In this document: piece after piece, positions 8,059-14,318 of the stretch
How positions within the stretch are numbered: the first letter of the stretch is position 1
Layout of the letters: every line of letters starts with the position of its first letter
Program-made: the position numbers and the translations under genes
Notes under the pieces: model-generated
What the model was told of the DNA's origin: nothing
Databases searched by the model: none
Seen by the model: only the letters and a program-made list of their open reading frames with translations
IMG/VR virus record: IMGVR_UViG_3300024261_000170
Span: 1-22,128 of that record
Direction: 5' to 3' (one strand)
Source of the DNA: a virus
Length of the DNA: 22,128 nucleotides

Positions 8059-9216
8059 ATGAATTTACCTATTTACGATATTACATTAGATGATTTTAGT
8101 CAGGGTATTATGGCAACTAGTCTTGTAGACTATCCTGCGATTGAAAGTGATTTCATTCACTTCAACAAAGATGAAGCTACATTTAAATTCTCTAACGAAG
8201 AGAAAAGAGAAGTACTAGGTGCAGTATTAGTTCCTGACAAATTAATCTACAGAAGAGATGGTTATGGTAATGAATACTATGTTAAATTCACAGCAGAAGT
8301 AATTCAACAATTGAATGCTAAGATGCACGAAGATGGGTTTAATAAAGTGTTTACTATTGGACACGAACTTGAAGCTGGTAACACCGTTAAGTTCTTAGAA
8401 TCTTGGATTAAAGAAACAGAAGAAGACAAGTCAAACGCTTTCGGAATAAACGAACCAATAGGCTCATTATTTATGAAAGTTAAAATAGAAAGTGAAATGC
8501 TGTGGGAGAACATCAAGGAAAACAAATTAAATGGTTTTTCAATTGAATTAGATGCTTCAATCATAGAAACAAAATTAAACAAAAATATGGACTTATCACG
8601 AATCTTAAAAAATGAGATAGTAGTTGGTGAAGAAACATTATTGTTCAATACTCTAGCAGAGGGTGAAGTAGTTGCATCTGACAATAAAGAATGGTCAGGT
8701 ACTTTTACACACGAAGGTAGTGAAGTTGTTGTTGAAGACGGAAACGTTATCAGCGTAACTGAAGTACCACCTGTTGAGGCTGAAGCTGTAATCGAAGAAG
8801 TAGTAGCTGTTGAAGTTGCTGCTGAAGAGGTTGTAGAAGAAGTGGTAGTAGAAGAAGTAGTAGCTGAAGAATTAGCTGAGGAAGAAGTAACTGAAGAGGT
8901 TGCTGAACCCATAGTTGAAGAAGTAGCTGCTCCAATCGAAGTACCAGTTGACACTACTGTTTTTGATTCCATCGAATCTCTAAACGCAAAGGTTGATGCA
9001 CTTACATCAATGATTACAAATCATTTTGCAAGTATGCAACCAGCAGAGACTACTACTGAAGTAGAAGAGTTATCTGCAAATATTGAGGAAATTAAACTTG
9101 AATTAAAACAACAAACTGCTGAAGCCGAAATAATGAGCGAAGCCGTTACCGATGAAGTTGTAGCTAGTGAGTTTTCAGTTGAGAACTACAGAGCTGTATC
9201 TGATTGGGGAAAATAA
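8059..9216 (+). CDS. XkdF-like capsid maturation protease with probable fused scaffold
   Basis: 385 residues from the ATG at 8059 (MNLPIYDITLDDF). An in-frame ATG at 7993 would add 22 residues, but that stretch is encoded by the conserved regulatory element, so 8059 is preferred. Residues ~10-180 match the XkdF-type phage serine protease pattern: 'GAVLVPDKLIYRRDG', then FTIGHE with the candidate catalytic His, then GSLFMKVKIES and KLNGFSIEL with the candidate catalytic Ser. Residues ~235-300 are a low-complexity Glu/Val/Ala tract, and residues ~305-365 form a coiled coil. Such a tail immediately before the capsid gene fits an internal scaffolding domain that is removed during head maturation. 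The protein would cut scaffold and capsid precursors inside the prohead. The protease assignment is good; the scaffold fusion is inference. Confidence 0.82.
   Translation: MNLPIYDITLDDFSQGIMATSLVDYPAIESDFIHFNKDEATFKFSNEEKREVLGAVLVPDKLIYRRDGYGNEYYVKFTAEVIQQLNAKMHEDGFNKVFTIGHELEAGNTVKFLESWIKETEEDKSNAFGINEPIGSLFMKVKIESEMLWENIKENKLNGFSIELDASIIETKLNKNMDLSRILKNEIVVGEETLLFNTLAEGEVVASDNKEWSGTFTHEGSEVVVEDGNVISVTEVPPVEAEAVIEEVVAVEVAAEEVVEEVVVEEVVAEELAEEEVTEEVAEPIVEEVAAPIEVPVDTTVFDSIESLNAKVDALTSMITNHFASMQPAETTTEVEELSANIEEIKLELKQQTAEAEIMSEAVTDEVVASEFSVENYRAVSDWGK
8770..8945 (+). repeat. Low-complexity GAA/GTA/GCT triplet tract
   Basis: Imperfect triplet repeats, mostly GAAGAAGTAGTAGCT-like units, encode alternating Glu, Val and Ala in the C-terminal half of the protease gene. 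The tract keeps the reading frame. It could change length in whole triplets by slippage without breaking the protein. It also produces a long, meaningless open frame on the opposite strand. Confidence 0.7.
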
Positions 9217-9238
9217 ACTTTTTTAAAACTTTAAAATT

Positions 9239-10141
9239 ATGGCAACTGGAATAACAATTGCATCTTTAGACTGGGGTAACAGAACTCCTGACAGATTTAT
9301 TGACGCTGCAGTAAAAAACGCTGACGTATTAAATCTATTTACTTTGATTGACAACGTAAAAAGTAAAGTACAAGTACCTATTTTTACAGGTGACTTGCAA
9401 TGGGGAAACGACCTATGTGTGTTTGACCCACAAAGTACAACTGGTATAGACGAAAAAGAAATGTCTGTTACTAATTGGAAATGGTCTTTTCAAAACTGTA
9501 AGACTGCACTTCAAACTTCTTACCGTTCAAAAATGCTTAAACAAGGAGCTAACAACGCTGAAACTATGGACGCTGAGTTTGGTGAGTGGACTTATGACTA
9601 CTTCGCAAAATTGAGTTCAGAGAAAGTTGTAACTTTAGCTGCTACTGAAATCCGTGCTGAATTAGTAGGTGATGCTGCCGTTATCGATTACGATATGGGC
9701 GTTACTGCTATTGACGACACAAACATCCTTGACAAAATGAAAGGTGCTTACCAACTTCTTTCTAACGACCTACTTAACCAATTGTTTGGTGGTTCTGACA
9801 GAGAGTTCAAACCTGCTTTCCTTATGAATGCAAATATGGTTCAATCTTACCAACTAGCAATAGCTGCAACTTATACTACTGTATATGACGGTTATGCTGA
9901 GGGTAAAATTATGCCTTTCTTAGGAATGGACATTATACTTTTCAATACTATGGCTGACGGTGAAATCATCTTGACTAACCCAAGTAACTTAGTAATGGTT
10001 GTTGATGACTATGCTGATACTAACGCTATTAATGCTGAGTACGAAGCAAAAGTTTCTTCTGACTATATCTGGGGTCAATTCACAATAGGATTCTCTTACC
10101 TTAAAGGTGAAGATATCGTATTTGCTGCTGACTTATCATAG
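9239..10141 (+). CDS. Major capsid protein (HK97-type fold likely)
   Basis: 300 residues, starting MATGITIASLDWGNRTPD behind an A/T-rich leader (TTTAAAATT before ATG). It follows the maturation protease by 22 bases, the classic protease-capsid order. The protein is mixed alpha/beta, acidic and free of signal or membrane segments. 'GGSDREFKPAFLMNANMV' in the middle and a C-terminal series of hydrophobic strands (IILTNPSNLVMVVDD; WGQFTIGFSYL) fit capsid proteins of Bacteroidota phages. No long N-terminal delta domain is present, which fits the idea that scaffolding is supplied by the protease fusion. Codon use leans to C-ending codons (AAC, GAC, TAC, CTT) more than in the tail genes, as expected for a very highly expressed gene. 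An intrinsic terminator follows directly. Confidence 0.85.
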   Translation: MATGITIASLDWGNRTPDRFIDAAVKNADVLNLFTLIDNVKSKVQVPIFTGDLQWGNDLCVFDPQSTTGIDEKEMSVTNWKWSFQNCKTALQTSYRSKMLKQGANNAETMDAEFGEWTYDYFAKLSSEKVVTLAATEIRAELVGDAAVIDYDMGVTAIDDTNILDKMKGAYQLLSNDLLNQLFGGSDREFKPAFLMNANMVQSYQLAIAATYTTVYDGYAEGKIMPFLGMDIILFNTMADGEIILTNPSNLVMVVDDYADTNAINAEYEAKVSSDYIWGQFTIGFSYLKGEDIVFAADLS

Positions 10142-10163
10142 TAAATTAAATTAGACAATATCT

Positions 10164-10190
10164 GGAGGGGATTAAGTTCCTCTCCTTTTT
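10164..10190 (+). terminator. Intrinsic terminator after capsid gene
   Basis: GGAGGGGA pairs with TTCCTCTCC over 8 base pairs (one G-U) around a six-base loop and is followed by five T. The tail tube start codon lies only 25 bases further on with no obvious promoter between, so the hairpin probably terminates only part of the transcripts and lowers tube expression relative to capsid. Confidence 0.8.
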
Positions 10191-10215
10191 AATAACTTAT
10201 TAAATATATAAAATT

Positions 10216-10752
10216 ATGGGATGTACACCATCATTAACTTTAGGTGGAATCAGTTACTCTTGTGACGATATCGCTGTAGGAGGACTTAAAAGAGTTCTTT
10301 ATACACTCTCTGCTGACGCAACTCTTACTGAGGCTGCTGGAGAAATTACTGCTGCGACTATCACAAGTGGTGATACTGTTGAACTAGAGTTTAATAACAA
10401 AGACGGTTTCTCTGCTTTTAGTGAAGAGAAAACTGTTGAGGCTAACGGAGTTGTAAACGTAGTACCTACTGTAGTAGTTGAATTTCCAAAAATGACTGCT
10501 GCTAAACGTGCTGAGTTAGACCAAATCTCTGTTGCTGGAATAGAATTAATTGTATGGGTTGAAACTGCTGCTGGTACTTACCACGCAATAGGTGTAGACT
10601 TTGGAGCATATTGCTCATTGGTTTCAGGTCAAAGTGGAACTGGTCGTTCTGAAAAGAATATGTACCAAGTTACTTTTACTGGTGAAGAAGACCACTTATC
10701 ATACTCAGTTGACTCATCCGCTTGGACAAGCGTTGTTGGTTCAATTGCATAA
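10216..10752 (+). CDS. Tail tube protein (major tail protein)
   Basis: 178 residues. It begins MGCTPSLTLGGISYSCDDIA followed by GGLKRVLY, a start typical of Bacteroidota phage tail tube proteins, which often carry early Cys residues and a 'GG-K' turn. The rest is beta-rich: 'SGDTVELEFNNKDGFSAFSE', a 'VVVEFPKMTAAKRAELDQIS' segment, then 'IELIVWVETAAGTYHAIGVD', and a C-terminal 'MYQVTFTGEEDHLSYSVD' pair of strands. This is the strand-strand-helix-strand layout of tube proteins that polymerise around the tape measure. It lies between two terminators, directly after the capsid gene and not beside the tape measure gene, which is unusual. Codon use is C-enriched like that of the capsid gene. Alternative: another small virion decoration protein. 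Confidence 0.72.
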   Translation: MGCTPSLTLGGISYSCDDIAVGGLKRVLYTLSADATLTEAAGEITAATITSGDTVELEFNNKDGFSAFSEEKTVEANGVVNVVPTVVVEFPKMTAAKRAELDQISVAGIELIVWVETAAGTYHAIGVDFGAYCSLVSGQSGTGRSEKNMYQVTFTGEEDHLSYSVDSSAWTSVVGSIA

Positions 10753-10780
10753 GAAACTTTCTTTCTTTTTGTTTTACACG

Positions 10781-10817
10781 ATGGCGATGACATTAGGTTG
10801 TTGTCGCCATTATTTTT
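10781..10817 (+). terminator. Intrinsic terminator after tail tube gene
   Basis: ATGGCGATGACA pairs with TGTTGTCGCCAT over 12 base pairs with two G-U pairs and a six-base loop (TTAGGT), followed by TATTTTT. It is a strong hairpin that closes the capsid-tube block before the membrane protein genes. Confidence 0.87.
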
Positions 10818-10831
10818 AACACTAATTAAAT

Positions 10832-11125
10832 ATGAATGGCAAGATTAGTTTATCAAACTTATTACTATCAGTAATATCAGGTTTGCTAGGCATCTTATTA
10901 TTCTTTACATATAACACAGTTGATAGATTTAATGCACTTGTTAACGCTTTTAATGAAGCAGAGAAAAATAGGATTGTCTGGCACGTTAAATCTGAAGAAC
11001 GTATTAACGAAGTAGAAAAGTTCTCTAAATTTATTTATGAGAACACAATTACTCCTACTGAAAAAAGGAGCGTAGAAAATAGCGACAGAATTTTACAATT
11101 AGAAACTAAATTAGGGAGAAGGTAA
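10832..11125 (+). CDS. Small membrane protein with C-terminal coiled coil (lysis-region candidate)
   Basis: 97 residues. One membrane segment lies at residues ~7-27 (LLLSVISGLLGILLFFTY). It is followed by a charged helical region, residues ~30-95, with heptad-like spacing (VDRFNALVNAFNEAEKNR; EERINEVEKFSKFIYEN). The positive N-terminus is very short, so the coiled-coil part could face either side of the membrane. It begins an overlapping three-gene set; its stop overlaps the next start (TAATG). The context suggests a holin accessory, spanin partner or hemolysin-like membrane protein. No family is recognised with certainty. Confidence 0.6.
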   Translation: MNGKISLSNLLLSVISGLLGILLFFTYNTVDRFNALVNAFNEAEKNRIVWHVKSEERINEVEKFSKFIYENTITPTEKRSVENSDRILQLETKLGRR

Positions 11126-11328
11126 TGGAGTTTACAGTAAAGATAAATCTGACGTATAGTAAAATAATAGCACTTGTAGTTCTATCCGTAAGCGTATGGC
11201 TAACAATAGAACTTAACAGTGTAACACCGTTCTCAATAGCAGTACCCGCAGTATCGGCAATGATAGTAGGTAAACAAGTTGAGGGAATGGTTAGAAAAAG
11301 GAAATGGACTGGAAATGACAATAGCTAA
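11125..11328 (+). CDS. Putative holin (two membrane segments)
   Basis: 67 residues with two hydrophobic stretches, ~13-31 (IIALVVLSVSVWLTIEL) and ~36-52 (PFSIAVPAVSAMIVGK), and a basic tail (KQVEGMVRKRKW). Size, two membrane helices, the short turn and the charged C-terminus fit small class II-like phage holins, which open the inner membrane at lysis. It overlaps its upstream neighbour (TAATG) and the downstream gene by 14 bases, so the three are probably translated together. No endolysin gene is adjacent, so the holin call rests on topology and on neighbours only. Confidence 0.5.
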   Translation: MEFTVKINLTYSKIIALVVLSVSVWLTIELNSVTPFSIAVPAVSAMIVGKQVEGMVRKRKWTGNDNS

Positions 11329-11950
11329 ACTTAAACAAATTATAACGAATGGTGTATGCTTAATATTAGTATTACTAATGGTAGGGATATCTATCTATAG
11401 TTATAACTTGGGTAAGAAGAGCGTTGAATGTTTAAAGGCTATAACCGATACTACTACAATCTATAAGGATATAACCTATAGAGATACTATATATACACCA
11501 AAACAATATGTATCAGAAAACGATACAATATTTGACACACTACATCATTACAGAATCGATACGATAGTATTACCAACTGTAATTGATACACTTGAGGTTA
11601 TCAAAGGATACTACGAATCTGTTATAGCAATAGATACAATACTAAATGATACCAATGGTTTTATAGTTATTGCTGATTCAATCAGTAAGAACAGAATACA
11701 GGGTAGAACAATTAACTCTATGAAATTATATCCAAGAGTAACTAAGGTTACCAAATATAGAGATAGAGAATTTAAAAAATCTTATTTCGGTGGAGTAGGG
11801 ATTGTTGGAAACGAAAGGAGCTTAGGCTTAAAAGTTGAACTCGGAGTTCTTTACAACCCAAACACGCTTTTTACTGCCTCATATGACATCATAAGAGGTG
11901 ACTTCTCCACTGGAATATATTGGAAACTTAATTTTAAACTTTTTAAATAA
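11315..11950 (+). CDS. Membrane-anchored envelope protein, possible one-piece spanin
   Basis: 211 residues from the ATG at 11315 (MTIAKLKQIITNG), which overlaps the putative holin by 14 bases; the upstream in-frame ATG at 11279 would overlap it by 50 and is less likely. Residues ~12-32 form one membrane segment (VCLILVLLMVGISIYSY). The following ~70 residues are rich in spaced Asp-Thr pairs (RDTIY, NDTIF, IDTIV, IDTLEV), a pattern common in extracytoplasmic phage and Bacteroidota membrane proteins of the DUF6808 kind. The last ~50 residues look like amphipathic outer-membrane strands (GGVGI; LGLKVELGVLY; LFTASYDII; FSTGIYWKLNFKLF). An inner-membrane anchor plus outer-membrane-like end would suit a protein bridging the envelope. 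The membrane topology is seen; the spanin role is inference. Confidence 0.6.
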   Translation: MTIAKLKQIITNGVCLILVLLMVGISIYSYNLGKKSVECLKAITDTTTIYKDITYRDTIYTPKQYVSENDTIFDTLHHYRIDTIVLPTVIDTLEVIKGYYESVIAIDTILNDTNGFIVIADSISKNRIQGRTINSMKLYPRVTKVTKYRDREFKKSYFGGVGIVGNERSLGLKVELGVLYNPNTLFTASYDIIRGDFSTGIYWKLNFKLFK

Positions 11951-11963
11951 AAAAAGACTAATT

Positions 11964-14306
11964 ATGGCTTTTGAAACATTAAAAACATTAATTAACGATA
12001 ACATTAAATCAGGATTACCTAACGGTATTAGACCTGAGGAAGAGCATAACCCTGTTCTTCAATCTATCGTTAGTACATTTGGTCAAGACTATATTTATAT
12101 GGGTCTTGCTACGACTAGCACATCACCATCAACGGATGATAATGCAAGGATGTACATAACTAACGGAGGTGGTACTTATACTAACTTTATGGATGATGAA
12201 TCCAACCCTATCGTAGTTGAAGAGGGTAGCATATGTTTTCTTAAAGGAGTGAGTGGCACATATTCTAAGGACGTTATAATTGACGGTGGATCTATAACAG
12301 ATAGCACAAAACTTAGGATTAGTGATAGTGGTACAGCTTTAGATTTAGAGGCATACCATAATTCAGCTTGGGTATCCATAGGTAAGTTTTCTTACGATGG
12401 AACTGAGGCTACCTATGAGGATTTAACTGCTAACAGTATTGTTTCCAGTTCTCTAGATGCGTCATCTATTGCTTCTGATAGTATAACTTCAGATACAATG
12501 ACAATAAACGGTGCTACTCCAGTAAGCCTTAAAGGATTAGCTGGTGGTATGTCTATTACTAAACAACGACAAGAGCAAGTTGGTGGTGATAAGATTGTAA
12601 ATACTGCTGCTAACAGTTTAGCTGAATTAAGTGACGCTGGTATATTAGGTAAAGCTGCATTGGTTTACGCTCCTTTTACAAGTAGAGCTGACTATACTGA
12701 TTCACTTGTACCATCACACGACTATGGTAGATTTGACTTTGCAAGAAGTTCAAGTAAAAACGTTGTTAATAAAGACGGTTTACTAAACTATCTTCCTGAG
12801 GATGTTCCTGCTTATGAGTATGACAATGGTGTAGAACCATATCTACTTACAGAACCAGCATCTACTAACTTAATAACATATCCTATTTCTTTTGGTAACT
12901 CATATTGGACAAAGAGTGGTGCGAGTATTGAAGGTGATTCAAGTACGGCTGGTAGTGAGTTGGTAACTGATGGTGTATTTGCAGACCCATTAAATACTAA
13001 TTGGACAACTAACGGAGATTGGACTATTGCAGGTGGTAGTGGTGCTGTGTTTACTTATACTACTGGTCTTAAATATATAACTCAACCTTTTATAATTGCA
13101 GATAATGCTTTTATTCAATTGACATTTACAATATCAGGAGCAAGTGGTGGTGGTGCAAGTATAAAGTTTACAAATGAGGCTACTAATCTATTATTCGGGG
13201 GGGCGTACACCCCATTATATCCAGATGGTACTTATACATTATATTATAATACGTTAGAAGCGGCAACAGGAATAAGAATTTATGCTAATACAAACTCATT
13301 TACAATAGACAACGTATCAGTCAAAGAATTACAAGGATTTGAATCACCTAAAGTTGATGGAAGTGGAGATTTAGAAACAGAAGCTTACAAACTTGTTGAG
13401 GATGGGGCTACGTCATCACATAGGATAGCAAGTTCATCATTAGCCTTTAACGCATCTGATTACTCGCAGTTTATCTATGCAAAAGCAGGAGAAAGAGACG
13501 TTATACAAATCTTTTTGGGTGGGCAACATTCGGGTAGTGCTTATGCTAATTTTGATTTAACAAATGGTACAATACCAAACTCAACGGGATTAACACCTAC
13601 TATAATACCTATGGCAGATGGTTGGTATAAGTGTAGTGTTGTGTTTACTGCATCTGCATCAGGTGGTGAGGTCATTTATTATTCATTAGCAGATAGCGAT
13701 GCAATGGCAAGGGCAGGTAGTTACGCTGGTGATGGCACAAGTGGTATTTATGTTGCCTACGCACAACTTGAAGAACAAGCGTCAGCGACATCGTTAATGC
13801 TACCAGCAGTAGAGGGTTCAACATCTTCAAGAGTAGCTGATGTAGTTAATAACGGTGGTAGTCAAGCTTTATTTGGTGGTGTAAATGCATCGGGAGTATT
13901 GTATACAGAGATTGCTGCTTTGAGTGATGATTTGACAGATAGATATATTACTATTGGAGATGGTACAACTGATAACTATGTTGATATATACTATTCCTCT
14001 GCATCTAATCTCATAAGTACTAGGGTATATAGCGGAGGTGTTATACAATTTATTACATCTACTTCTGTTAATGATATAAGTGATTTTCATAAAATTGCTG
14101 TAAGGTGGGCGCAAGATGATTTCAGTCTTTGGGTTGATAGTATAGAAATAGCAACCGATACAAGTGGAATTACACCATTAGGATTGAATACATTGAAACT
14201 CTCATATCCCGTTGGTAGCAGCAGTGCTTTCTACGGCAAAACAAAAGGTGTTGCAGTATTCAATTACCTATCAGATACAGAGATGACTAAATTAACAACA
14301 GTATAA
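11964..14306 (+). CDS. Tail fibre / receptor-binding protein 1
   Basis: 780 residues from MAFETLKTLIND; the longer frame from 11898 overlaps the upstream gene and is not shared by the paralogues, so 11964 is chosen. Residues 1-~150 are an N-terminal domain shared with the proteins at 14319 and 18010 (FETLK, GLPNGI, HNPVLQSIV, FGQDYIYMG, DDNARMYI), probably the virion attachment part. Residues ~295-620 form a carbohydrate-binding-like jelly roll (TNLITYPISFGNSYWTKSGA ... YKLVEDG ... AYAQLEE) interrupted at ~331-470 by a second such module (GSELVTDGVF ... IDNVSVKEL). Residues ~640-780 resemble a LamG/concanavalin-like lectin domain (FHKIAVRWAQDDFSLWVD). The role is host surface glycan recognition. 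A G7 tract at 13197 may be a slippage site. Confidence 0.8.
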   Translation: MAFETLKTLINDNIKSGLPNGIRPEEEHNPVLQSIVSTFGQDYIYMGLATTSTSPSTDDNARMYITNGGGTYTNFMDDESNPIVVEEGSICFLKGVSGTYSKDVIIDGGSITDSTKLRISDSGTALDLEAYHNSAWVSIGKFSYDGTEATYEDLTANSIVSSSLDASSIASDSITSDTMTINGATPVSLKGLAGGMSITKQRQEQVGGDKIVNTAANSLAELSDAGILGKAALVYAPFTSRADYTDSLVPSHDYGRFDFARSSSKNVVNKDGLLNYLPEDVPAYEYDNGVEPYLLTEPASTNLITYPISFGNSYWTKSGASIEGDSSTAGSELVTDGVFADPLNTNWTTNGDWTIAGGSGAVFTYTTGLKYITQPFIIADNAFIQLTFTISGASGGGASIKFTNEATNLLFGGAYTPLYPDGTYTLYYNTLEAATGIRIYANTNSFTIDNVSVKELQGFESPKVDGSGDLETEAYKLVEDGATSSHRIASSSLAFNASDYSQFIYAKAGERDVIQIFLGGQHSGSAYANFDLTNGTIPNSTGLTPTIIPMADGWYKCSVVFTASASGGEVIYYSLADSDAMARAGSYAGDGTSGIYVAYAQLEEQASATSLMLPAVEGSTSSRVADVVNNGGSQALFGGVNASGVLYTEIAALSDDLTDRYITIGDGTTDNYVDIYYSSASNLISTRVYSGGVIQFITSTSVNDISDFHKIAVRWAQDDFSLWVDSIEIATDTSGITPLGLNTLKLSYPVGSSSAFYGKTKGVAVFNYLSDTEMTKLTTV
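13197..13213 (+). other. G7 homopolymer with adjacent C4 arm in fibre gene
   Basis: Seven G at 13197-13203 encode Gly-Gly and the first base of Ala at codons 412-414 of fibre 1, and CCCC follows at 13210-13213, so a short GGGG/CCCC hairpin is possible. A gain or loss of one G leads to a stop codon within about 20 codons and would remove the lectin-like C-terminus. Confidence 0.5.
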
Positions 14307-14318
14307 AAAACGAAACAT

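Noticed and set aside
8304-8972. 222-residue open frame on the minus strand opposite the protease gene
   Set aside because: It is a Ser/Thr low-complexity product of reading the Glu/Val/Ala triplet tract backwards; no leader and fully inside a well-supported gene.
10601-10819. 72-residue plus-strand frame at the end of the tail tube gene
   Set aside because: It is out of frame with the tube gene and ends in the terminator hairpin.
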